Shown: one piece after another, positions 1 through 5,252 of the stretch
Numbering within the stretch: position 1 is the stretch's first letter
Layout of the letters: every line of letters begins with the position of its first letter
NCBI GenBank assembly: GCA_013002375.1
Contig: JABDJW010000039.1
Span: 1 to 5,940, forward strand
DNA from: Acidimicrobiales bacterium
GTDB lineage: Bacteria > Actinomycetota > Acidimicrobiia > Acidimicrobiales > SHLQ01
Length of the DNA stretch: 5,940 nucleotides
Reading direction: 5' to 3'
The notes under the pieces: model-generated
The model's database searches: none
Told to the model about the DNA's origin: nothing
The model's input: only the letters and a program-made list of their open reading frames with translations
Program-made: the position numbers and the translations under genes

Positions 1-2
1 CC

Positions 3-52
3 GTTTGGCGTTTTGGGGTCTGACCCCGTTTGGCGTTTTGGGGTCTGACCCC
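3..52. repeat. Two tandem copies of a 25-bp repeat (palindromic core)
   Basis: Two perfect 25-bp copies lie head to tail at 3-27 and 28-52. Each runs from GTTTGGCG to the palindromic core GGGGTCTGACCCC, which has 6-bp arms around a single T. The two bases before the first copy (CC) match the end of the unit, so the array probably continues to the left of the window. No coding role is visible. Short palindromic repeats of this kind are usually dispersed intergenic elements (REP-like); that assignment is inference, because only this locus can be seen. Confidence 0.85.
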
Positions 53-74
53 TTTTTGGGGAAAGGGGTCAGAC
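43..74. repeat. 13-bp-stem hairpin built on the GGGGTC(T/A)GAC core
   Basis: Bases 43-55 and 62-74 are exact reverse complements (13 bp) around a 6-base loop. The left arm uses the core of the second tandem repeat and the right arm is an inverted copy of it. The hairpin begins 26 bp beyond the stop codon of the minus-strand VOC gene, so it could end or protect that transcript. No T-tract follows on the minus strand, so it is not a classical intrinsic terminator. A mobile REP-like palindrome placed after a gene end is the better description. Confidence 0.75.
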
Positions 75-99
75 TAAACCAGGGGTTGAGGGTTTGTCG

Positions 100-471
100 T
101 CAGGGAAGGCGGACGGCGATCGACAGCTCGTGGCCGTCGGGGTCGCGGACGTGGAAATACCGCTCGCCCCAGACCGCGTCCGCCGGCTCGGTCTCCGTTT
201 CGTGGCCGGCGTCGAGCAGGGTGCGATGGACCGCATCGACGGTCGCGACCGAATCGACGTGCAGGATCACCCGGCCCCAACGAGTCGCATCGCCGGGGTC
301 GGCGGCTTGCAGGTTCACGAACGATCGGCCGCACGCCATGGTGGTGAACGGTTCGCCCCGGCCGCCATAGACCGATCGCATGCCCAAGAGCTCGTAGAAG
401 TCCACCGCCGCGTCCATCGCCGACACGGCCAAGGTGATGGCATCGATGTGGGTGAAGTGACCGTTCTGCAC
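100..471 (-). CDS. VOC superfamily (glyoxalase/bleomycin-resistance fold) protein
   Basis: The 123-residue product has the length of a single-chain VOC protein with two beta-alpha-beta-beta-beta modules. Module 1 starts at about residue 10 with ITLAVSAMDAAVDFYELLGM, the usual opening of this fold. Module 2 starts near residue 66 (GRVILHVDS) and ends with the signature FHVRDPDGHELSI (residues 106-118). By eye against E. coli GloA, the usual metal-ligand positions are replaced: Ala11 and Arg67 stand where His is expected, and Ser117 where Glu is expected. A metal-dependent glyoxalase or dioxygenase role is therefore doubtful, and a binding or sequestering role is possible. The substrate cannot be inferred. 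The start is GTG at 469-471 with no Shine-Dalgarno sequence, fitting a leaderless message. The gene is divergent from the PGPGW gene, 35 bp away. Confidence 0.88.
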   Translation of the reverse strand: MQNGHFTHIDAITLAVSAMDAAVDFYELLGMRSVYGGRGEPFTTMACGRSFVNLQAADPGDATRWGRVILHVDSVATVDAVHRTLLDAGHETETEPADAVWGERYFHVRDPDGHELSIAVRLP

Positions 472-478
472 AACGCCG

Positions 479-484
479 ACGCTA
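479..484 (-). promoter_or_regulatory. Possible -10 element of the VOC gene (TAGCGT)
   Basis: On the minus strand TAGCGT fits the actinobacterial TANNNT -10 pattern and ends 7 bases before the GTG start. This is the expected spacing if transcription starts at or next to the start codon. No -35 hexamer is obvious. This is a pattern match only. Confidence 0.35.
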
Positions 485-494
485 GGGGACCGGC

Positions 495-500
495 CATACT
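495..500 (+). promoter_or_regulatory. Possible -10 element of the PGPGW gene (CATACT)
   Basis: CATACT followed by GG lies 6 bases before the GTG start at 507. The same arrangement, CA(T/G)ACTGG, 4 bases, then an ATG or GTG, occurs at 2886 and 5220. It is a weak match to TANNNT (A at position 2, T at position 6). The recurrence at constant spacing is the main support. It lies 10 bp from the opposing -10 candidate at 479-484. Confidence 0.42.
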
Positions 501-506
501 GGTGGG

Positions 507-875
507 GTGGACACCGAGCACCTCAAAGAACACCTCATCGACGCCGAACTCGCCACCGGTGAACGCGAAGCCTCCCGAGAGGAAGCGCAGAGCCATGTCC
601 TCGTACGCATCGCTCGCATCACGGCCGGGGTGCTCGTCACCATCCTGGGCATCGTGATGTTGCCACTCCCCGGGCCCGGCATGTTGATCGTGGCCTCCGG
701 TCTCGTGGTCTTGTCGGCCGATGTGCCGTGGGCCGAACGAGCACTGATCGAGGTTCGCCGGCGCACGCCGGGTATCCCCGAAGACGGCAAGATCCCCCGC
801 GGCACGATCGTCAAGATGGTGTTGATCACGGCGGCCGGGATCCTGGCCTCCGTCTGGTGGACGTTCCTCCGCTGA
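507..875 (+). CDS. PGPGW-family putative transmembrane protein
   Basis: The 122-residue protein has a charged N-terminus (1-33), a first membrane helix at about 34-52, the family hallmark PGPG at 55-58 running into a second hydrophobic stretch (57-71), the conserved amphipathic DVPWAERALIEVRRR segment (72-86), and a last membrane helix at about 101-118. The order hydrophobic helix, PLPGPG, hydrophobic helix, PWA is that of the PGPGW (TIGR02611-like) family of small actinobacterial and proteobacterial membrane proteins of unknown biochemical role. The last PGPGW residue is Met here (PGPGM). The GTG at 507 is chosen because it follows the -10 candidate by the leaderless distance; the GGTGGGG just before it is too close to act as a Shine-Dalgarno. 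It is divergent from the VOC gene. Confidence 0.87.
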   Translation: MDTEHLKEHLIDAELATGEREASREEAQSHVLVRIARITAGVLVTILGIVMLPLPGPGMLIVASGLVVLSADVPWAERALIEVRRRTPGIPEDGKIPRGTIVKMVLITAAGILASVWWTFLR

Positions 876-955
876 GCGACCGGACTTCTTCGGCGAGATC
901 GCGGGGTTGCGCCTCGCGTCCGCCGCGGGTCCCCCGCTCGCGCGGAGCGTGGTGA

Positions 956-961
956 TATTTT
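956..961 (+). promoter_or_regulatory. Possible -10 element (TATTTT) of the bactofilin-like gene
   Basis: TATTTT matches TANNNT, sits in the only AT-rich patch of the 94-bp gap at 876-969, and ends 8 bases before the GTG at 970. This favours GTG 970 as a leaderless start over the internal ATG at 1024, which also lacks a Shine-Dalgarno. No -35 element is apparent. Confidence 0.38.
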
Positions 962-969
962 CCTGAGCG

Positions 970-1794
970 GTGCGACAGGCTGTCGCCGTCTTCGCGGGAG
1001 GCACCGAACCCGCGCCCGAACGTATGCAACAGCAACCACGCAAACGAGTCGAGCGGGGCTACGTCGAGCTCCGTAACGTCATCGACGGCGATGTCCTGGT
1101 CACGGGCGGGCAGTTGGTGCTCTACGGCGAGGTGCACGGCGACCTGCGGGTGCGGGGCGGTCGGGCGACCGTGCACGGCATGGTCACCGGTGACGTCATC
1201 AATGAGGGCGGCCATGTCGTCGTGCTCGGCGAGGTCGGGGGCACGATTGTCGGCCCGCGCGACTACACCGTCGTCGAGCGGCCGAAGCGCAGAGCTGCGC
1301 CCGCCGCGGTGCGTAGTGGCCCCGCCCCGATGAGCTGGATCTCCAAGCTGGGCTACGCGTCTGCCGCGGCATCGTTGCTGCTGATCCTCGCCGTTTCGCT
1401 CACTCTCCGCGACACCGGTGACAACCCCGAGCCCGAAACCGAGGTCGCGGGCGCGGTCGAATTGCGTGACTCGATTGCGGTCGACCCGCTGAGCAAGGAA
1501 GCCGTCGAGGTCACGGTGGCGCCGGCCTCACCGGAGGCCGAAATCGCGAGCGGGCTCAGCGCGGTGATCCCCCCGCCCAGTCTCGACGAGGCGGCGCGTA
1601 TTCAGCCCGAGCAGCCGGCGGTGCTGCTGCCCCAGTGCCACCCGAACTACACCGGCTGTGTGCCCATCGCCATCGATGTCGACTGCGCGTTCCGGGGGCT
1701 CGACGGGCCGGAGTACGTCGGCCAGGTCGAGGTCATCGGCGAAGACGTCTACGAGCTCGACGCCGACGGCGACGCCATCACCTGCAACGAGTAG
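970..1794 (+). CDS. Bactofilin-like repeat / one-TM / Excalibur-like hybrid protein
   Basis: The 274-residue product has four parts. Residues 1-39 are a polar N-terminus. Residues 40-95 are three consecutive 17-residue repeats of the form GD-V-x-GG-5x-G-x-V plus a partial fourth, resembling the beta-helical coils of polymer-forming bactofilins but shorter than a full bactofilin core. Residues 126-146 form one membrane helix after a basic stretch (RPKRR), predicting N-in/C-out topology. Residues 147-220 are an acidic, Pro-rich linker. Residues 222-274 (PQCHPNYTGCVP, DVDC, ELDADGDAITC) resemble the Excalibur type of extracellular Ca-binding domain, with Cys223, 230, 239 and 272 and an acidic DADGD loop. 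A membrane-anchored scaffold linking a cytoplasmic repeat domain to a wall-side domain is inferred; no enzymatic motif is seen. The start could be ATG 1024 (residue 19), which keeps every domain. The gene converges on the kinase gene with 23 bp between stops. Confidence 0.85.
   Translation: MRQAVAVFAGGTEPAPERMQQQPRKRVERGYVELRNVIDGDVLVTGGQLVLYGEVHGDLRVRGGRATVHGMVTGDVINEGGHVVVLGEVGGTIVGPRDYTVVERPKRRAAPAAVRSGPAPMSWISKLGYASAAASLLLILAVSLTLRDTGDNPEPETEVAGAVELRDSIAVDPLSKEAVEVTVAPASPEAEIASGLSAVIPPPSLDEAARIQPEQPAVLLPQCHPNYTGCVPIAIDVDCAFRGLDGPEYVGQVEVIGEDVYELDADGDAITCNE
1087..1254 (+). repeat. Coding repeat: three 17-residue bactofilin-like coils
   Basis: Residues 40-56, 57-73 and 74-90 of the encoded protein align without gaps, each starting GD, with GG at positions 7-8, Gly at 14 and Val at 16. 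Residues 91-95 (GTIVG) begin a fourth. The exact 17-residue period suits one turn of a beta-helix. The similarity is in the protein; the DNA copies have diverged, so this is not a recent duplication. Confidence 0.75.
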
Positions 1795-1817
1795 TCGGCA
1801 CCGAGTCGTCGGCGCGG

Positions 1818-2870
1818 TCAGGCGATGAGCTGTTCGGCTTTGGTGAACAGCCCGACTGCAGCCTGATGCAGGCTCTCCGCCACGTCGCGTGGCATCTGGC
1901 CGGCGTGGCCGCGGGCGTTGCTGCCCTCGAGGATGATGCCCAACCGGTAACACGCCAGTACCCGGAACCACTGGATCGACGACATGTCCCGGTCGGTTTG
2001 GGTGGCGTAGCGGTCGATCACCTCGTCGGGCGTGGGCCAACCGGGCCGGGCGAGGCCGATGTTGACCGCACCGTCGATGGGCCATTGGGACAGCAGCTGG
2101 CCCAGGTCGAGCAGCGGATCGGCGACCGTGCTCAACTCCCAGTCGAGCAGCGCGGCGAGCCTGGGCGAATTCGGCTGGTACAGGACGTTCAGGAAGTGGC
2201 AGTCGCCGTGGAGAACCCCAGGCTGAAAGTCGGTCGGCTGATCGGCTCGAAGCCACGCGGTGACCGCCTCGACGTCGCCGACGTCGGGGCCCGGGTACTC
2301 GGCGATGTCCGAGTAGCCGTCGAGCTGTGACTTCCAACGATCGACTTGACGCTCGACCCACCCATCGGGCCGGCCGAAGCCTTCGAGCCCGACCGCCTGG
2401 TAATCGACATGGCTGAGCGTGGCGATGGCGTCCACCATCTCGAACCCCATCGTGCGCACGTCGGCTTCGGTGAAGTGTTCGGGCAGGCCCTCGGCGCCGG
2501 GGTTGTACCCCTCGACCGGTTCCATCAGGTAGAAGCTCGAGCCCAAGACGTCATGATCGGAACAGCTCGCGATGAAGGCCGGGTGGGGCACGCCGGAATC
2601 GGCGATGGCGGCCAGTACCCGAGCCTCGCGTTCCATCGTTTGATCTGACCGGGGTCGCTTGTGCCGCGGGGGATGCCGCATGACGAAACCCCGATCTCCC
2701 CGGCGGAAGTGCAGCAGGATGTTCTGGGTGCCGCCCGCGAGCAGCGCCGGTTCGGTGATGGGTCCGTCGCCCAGCGACTCGCGGTCCATCCACCGCGCCA
2801 GCGCGTCGAGCGAGAAGGGGAGATCGAGGTCGGCTCCGTCGAGGTCCGGGGCGTCGGCGTGGTCGTCCAT
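1818..2870 (-). CDS. APH-fold phosphotransferase, ACAD10/11 kinase-domain-like
   Basis: The 350-residue product shows the aminoglycoside phosphotransferase / choline kinase fold. It has a GGTQN nucleotide loop (46-50), FVMRHPP (62-68) with Arg where many kinases have Lys, a helix-C region METEAR-like with Glu81, a hinge region FYLMEPVEGY (113-122), the catalytic loop VLHGDCHFLNVLY (219-231; Asp223, Asn228), and the metal-binding LLDWELSTVADPLLDLG (241-257; Asp243). The RHPP and HGDxHxxN / DWE pattern is that of the subfamily fused to acyl-CoA dehydrogenases in ACAD10/ACAD11 and found alone in many actinobacteria. Known relatives phosphorylate 4-hydroxyacyl-CoAs, so that is a candidate substrate, though no acyl-CoA gene lies nearby. 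Antibiotic phosphorylation is less likely. ATG 2870 is chosen; ATG 2903 would overlap the divergent gene. Kinase fold: high confidence; substrate: low. Confidence 0.9.
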   Translation of the reverse strand: MDDHADAPDLDGADLDLPFSLDALARWMDRESLGDGPITEPALLAGGTQNILLHFRRGDRGFVMRHPPRHKRPRSDQTMEREARVLAAIADSGVPHPAFIASCSDHDVLGSSFYLMEPVEGYNPGAEGLPEHFTEADVRTMGFEMVDAIATLSHVDYQAVGLEGFGRPDGWVERQVDRWKSQLDGYSDIAEYPGPDVGDVEAVTAWLRADQPTDFQPGVLHGDCHFLNVLYQPNSPRLAALLDWELSTVADPLLDLGQLLSQWPIDGAVNIGLARPGWPTPDEVIDRYATQTDRDMSSIQWFRVLACYRLGIILEGSNARGHAGQMPRDVAESLHQAAVGLFTKAEQLIA

Positions 2871-2878
2871 GGCGATGC

Positions 2879-2884
2879 ATCTTG
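2879..2884 (-). promoter_or_regulatory. Possible -10 element of the kinase gene (CAAGAT)
   Basis: On the minus strand CAAGAT ends 8 bases before ATG 2870. It is a weak TANNNT relative and is offered because no Shine-Dalgarno precedes the start and the spacing suits a leaderless transcript. It sits directly beside the opposing CAGACT at 2886-2891. Confidence 0.28.
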
Positions 2885-2885
2885 G

Positions 2886-2891
2886 CAGACT
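2886..2891 (+). promoter_or_regulatory. Possible -10 element of the polytopic protein gene (CAGACT)
   Basis: CAGACT followed by GG ends 6 bases before the GTG at 2898, the same geometry as at 495-507 and 5220-5232. This supports GTG 2898 as the start over ATG 2922, neither of which has a Shine-Dalgarno. Confidence 0.42.
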
Positions 2892-2897
2892 GGCTCG

Positions 2898-4529
2898 GTG
2901 CATCGCCTCTCCGCTCGTCAAATGCAGCTGGTTGCCGCATCGGCGCCCGCGGTTGTCGCCGGCGCCGCAGCCCTCGGGGTTTGGCTGAGCGGCTGGCGTG
3001 GGGTGGACCACCCCGCCCATCACTTCCGGGTTGCGCTCTACCGCGAGTACGGGCCGACCTTGTGGAACACCCAGTGGTTCGGAGGCCATCACACGCTGGG
3101 CTACGGCGTGCTCTTCCCCGCCTTGGCCGGTCCGATCAGTATCGCGATCGTCGGCATTGCCTCGACCGTGGCCGCCGTCGGTCTCTTCGGGGCGATCCTG
3201 CGCCGCCTCGCCGTTGCCCGGCCGACTGCGGGCACCGTCGCGTTCGCGTTCTTGATGGTGGTCAACTTCTTCGAGGGCCGGTTGCCGTTCGCCCTCGGTC
3301 TGGCCCTGGCCCTGGCCGCCCTTCTCGTCGCGCTGCACCGCCGCTGGGTGCCGGCCGCAGTCCTGGCCTTGCTGGCCGGGCTCGCCGCCCCGTTGGCCGC
3401 CGCCTTCTTGGCCTTGGCTTGTGGTGCGTGGGCTCTCGCCGATGCCGCGCCCCGGTGGTGGCGGGTCGGCGTCATGCCCCAGTCCTGGATCGCGGCCGCC
3501 GGGTTGGCGCCCGCCACCTTCCTGGCGCTGGTCTTTCCCGAGGGCGGACGGTTTCCGTTCATCTGGTCGTACTTCGTGCTCACCCTGCTCGGCGCGGTCG
3601 CCGCCATGTCGGTGCGGGGAAGTGCCGGAGCAGGCCAGGCCGCGACGCCTGCGGGTGACCGGATGGAGGGCGCTGCGCTGGCGATCGGGGGCGCGCTCGT
3701 CGCCGTGGCAGCCGTGCTGTTCTTCTTCGTGCCCAACCCGATCGGCGCCAACCTGTCACGGCTCGCGGTGCTCGGAGGGCCGATTCTGCTGGCGGTGGCG
3801 GCCGGACGCCATCGCCGCCTCAGCCTGGTGGCGCTGGTGCTGATCGGGTGGCAATGCCAGCCGCTTCTCGACCTGCCCGCCGCAATCGGCAACCCGTCGG
3901 ACGAGATCGCCTACCACCAACCGCTGATCGATGCCGTGCTGGCGCGAAGCGACGGACCGGTCCGTATCGAGGTTCCCTTCACCGAGCGCCACTGGGAGAC
4001 GGCTCATATCGCGCCAGAGGTCGCCCTGGCCCGAGGTTGGCAACGCCAGCTCGACTACCGGTTCAACGACGACACGTTGCTGATCAACGGTTTGGACGAC
4101 GAGCGGTACCGGGCCTGGCTCGAGGCCAACGGCGTGACCTTCGTGGCGGTGCCCGACGTCGGTCTGGAGCAACGGTCGCGGACGCAGGCCCGACTGGCGG
4201 CCGAGAGTCCCGGGTTGGAGGAGGTCTGGGCCAACCGGAATTGGGTCTTGTACGAGGTGACCGATGCGGTCGGTCTGATCGAACCGATCGACGGGGTCGA
4301 CGCTCGTTTGGTGGTGCTCGAACCCGACCGCTTCGAAGTGGAATTCACCGCACCGGGAACTGTCCTGGTTCGGGTACGCCACAGCCAACACATGGCGGTG
4401 AGCAGCGGCAACGGTTGCACCGCGGCACGAGGCGAGTGGACCGCCGTGCAAGCCACGACGGCCGGCCGGGTCGTCGTCGGTGCCGATTGGTTCGGTGGCT
4501 CCGAGGTGTGCACAATCGCAGCACGATGA
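2898..4529 (+). CDS. Polytopic membrane protein with C-terminal soluble domain
   Basis: From GTG 2898 the product is 543 residues; from ATG 2922 it is 535. Hydrophobic segments lie near residues 12-31, 76-100, 112-125, 128-147, 151-181, 196-213, 219-239, 258-278, 286-303 and 307-320, so about nine or ten membrane passes. Between the first two is a polar loop with DHPAHHFRVALYREYGP and WNTQWFGGHHTLGYG (residues 37-70), Asp/His-rich as in the first extracytoplasmic loop of GT-C-type membrane glycosyltransferases and YfhO-like proteins. Residues 321-456 are soluble (RIEVPFTERHWET, RAWLEANGVTFVAVPD) and 457-543 look beta-rich with Cys507 and Cys537. This layout is familiar from actinobacterial integral membrane proteins without assigned function. 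A role in envelope glycan or lipid assembly is inference. It overlaps the next gene by ATGA (4526-4529). Confidence 0.87.
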   Translation: MHRLSARQMQLVAASAPAVVAGAAALGVWLSGWRGVDHPAHHFRVALYREYGPTLWNTQWFGGHHTLGYGVLFPALAGPISIAIVGIASTVAAVGLFGAILRRLAVARPTAGTVAFAFLMVVNFFEGRLPFALGLALALAALLVALHRRWVPAAVLALLAGLAAPLAAAFLALACGAWALADAAPRWWRVGVMPQSWIAAAGLAPATFLALVFPEGGRFPFIWSYFVLTLLGAVAAMSVRGSAGAGQAATPAGDRMEGAALAIGGALVAVAAVLFFFVPNPIGANLSRLAVLGGPILLAVAAGRHRRLSLVALVLIGWQCQPLLDLPAAIGNPSDEIAYHQPLIDAVLARSDGPVRIEVPFTERHWETAHIAPEVALARGWQRQLDYRFNDDTLLINGLDDERYRAWLEANGVTFVAVPDVGLEQRSRTQARLAAESPGLEEVWANRNWVLYEVTDAVGLIEPIDGVDARLVVLEPDRFEVEFTAPGTVLVRVRHSQHMAVSSGNGCTAARGEWTAVQATTAGRVVVGADWFGGSEVCTIAAR

Positions 4530-5167
4530 CTTCGCTGCTGCCCCCCGCCGACGACCTCTTCCTGCTCCACGAGCGCCGCTACGAGACCCGGGTGTACTAC
4601 CTCGATGACGACACCTTGTTGGTCCGAGGCGCAATCGCCGACACCAAGCCACCGGGCCTGTACATCGTCGACGATCCCGATCCGCTCGAGATCCACAACA
4701 TGCAGATCGAGTTGGAGGTTCGGCGCTCCGATCTCGCCATCGTGCGGGCGCAGGTCGGTTTCGAGAGCCACCCCCACGAGTCCTGCCCCCGCATCAGCGA
4801 GCACTACGAGAGCCTGATCGGCCTGAACATCGCTCGCGGGTTCACCCGCAAGGTTCGGGAGATGTTCGGCGGACCGCGGGGCTGTGCGCACACGACGGCG
4901 CTGCTGCAGGCGATGGCCCCGGCGGTGCTGCAGTCGTTGTGGTCGATGGACCTCAAGCGACGGCGGGATCGCCCCGATGCCCCGCCGCCGGTTGACGACC
5001 CCGATCTCGCGGCTCGGTTCGCCCACAACGTGAACACGTGCCACATCTGGGCCGAGGACGGCGAGCACGTCGCCACGCTCGGCCGGGGTGAATTTCCGCC
5101 ACCGCCGCTCCAGATCCGCCGTCGGTTGGCCGACCTCGGCCGCTCCGAGGAGGAGTGGCGCCGCTGA
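4526..5167 (+). CDS. DUF2889-type protein
   Basis: The 213-residue soluble protein has no signal peptide or membrane helix. Residues 18-80 form a beta-rich half (ETRVYYLDDDTLLVRGAIADT, then IELEVRRSDLAIVRAQVGF). Residues 92-142 are helical and contain LIGLNIARGFTRKVREMFGGPRGCAHTTALLQAMAPAVLQSLW, the most recognisable DUF2889 stretch. The C-terminal part includes NVNTCHIWAEDGE (168-180). Three Cys/His clusters (SHPHESC at 81-87, GCAH at 119-122, TCH at 171-173) could bind metal or form an active site; this is inference, as the family has no established biochemistry that I know of. The start codon overlaps the previous stop as ATGA and no Shine-Dalgarno lies at a usable distance, so translation is probably coupled to the membrane-protein gene. 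Family recognition is by motif memory. Confidence 0.85.
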   Translation: MTSLLPPADDLFLLHERRYETRVYYLDDDTLLVRGAIADTKPPGLYIVDDPDPLEIHNMQIELEVRRSDLAIVRAQVGFESHPHESCPRISEHYESLIGLNIARGFTRKVREMFGGPRGCAHTTALLQAMAPAVLQSLWSMDLKRRRDRPDAPPPVDDPDLAARFAHNVNTCHIWAEDGEHVATLGRGEFPPPPLQIRRRLADLGRSEEEWRR

Positions 5168-5219
5168 TCCCGCCGCCGTTTTCCCACCGGCCGACCCGCG
5201 CCACCGCTCTGATTTGGTG

Positions 5220-5225
5220 CAGACT
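5220..5225 (+). promoter_or_regulatory. Possible -10 element of the lipoprotein gene (CAGACT)
   Basis: CAGACT followed by GG lies in the 64-bp gap after the DUF2889 stop, 6 bases before an ATG at 5232. It is the third member of the CA(T/G)ACTGG set. It indicates that the lipoprotein gene has its own promoter, with transcription starting at about 5232. Confidence 0.45.
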
Positions 5226-5239
5226 GGTCAGATGCCCAA

Positions 5240-5247
5240 GGGGAGGG
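5240..5247 (+). promoter_or_regulatory. Strong Shine-Dalgarno for ATG 5253
   Basis: GGGGAGGG lies 5 bases before ATG 5253. It is the only convincing Shine-Dalgarno at a start in the window, and it decides the lipoprotein start in favour of ATG 5253 over the in-frame ATG at 5232. Confidence 0.7.
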
Positions 5248-5252
5248 ACCCG

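Noticed and set aside
43..74. Intrinsic terminator for the VOC gene
   Set aside because: The hairpin is strong, but on the minus strand it is followed by CCCCAAAACG rather than a T-tract. I kept it as a repeat element that may incidentally affect transcript ends.
901..937. GCGGGG/CCCCGC inverted pair in the gap after the PGPGW gene as a terminator
   Set aside because: The arms are only 6 bp with a loop of about 25 bases and no T-tract follows. Pairings of this size are expected by chance in such GC-rich sequence.
1795..1817. Bidirectional terminator between the convergent genes
   Set aside because: The 23-bp gap has no stable hairpin and no T-tract on either strand.
1528..2361. Minus-strand reading frame spanning the kinase and bactofilin-like genes
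   Set aside because: It is very rich in Arg and Pro with no fold signature, and it crosses the convergent junction of two well-supported genes.
2661..2897. N-terminal extension of the polytopic membrane protein by 79 residues
   Set aside because: The extension runs antisense through the kinase N-terminus, is polar and Arg-rich, and matches no expected domain. GTG 2898 begins just before the first membrane helix and follows a -10 candidate.
2871..3338. N-terminal extension of the kinase upstream of ATG 2870
   Set aside because: It is low-complexity (Gln/Glu/Gly-rich) and antisense to the membrane-protein gene. The kinase fold begins well inside the 2870 start. ATG 2903 would also overlap the divergent gene start.
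3848..4525. Upstream in-frame extension of the DUF2889 gene
   Set aside because: This stretch overlaps the membrane-protein gene in another frame and is Arg/Gly-rich. The protein signature begins only after ATG 4526.
4055..5068. Long minus-strand reading frame opposite the DUF2889 and membrane-protein genes
   Set aside because: The composition is typical of an antisense shadow in high-GC DNA (Arg/Ser/Pro/Thr-rich), and it has no recognisable motifs. It overlaps two well-supported plus-strand genes joined by ATGA.
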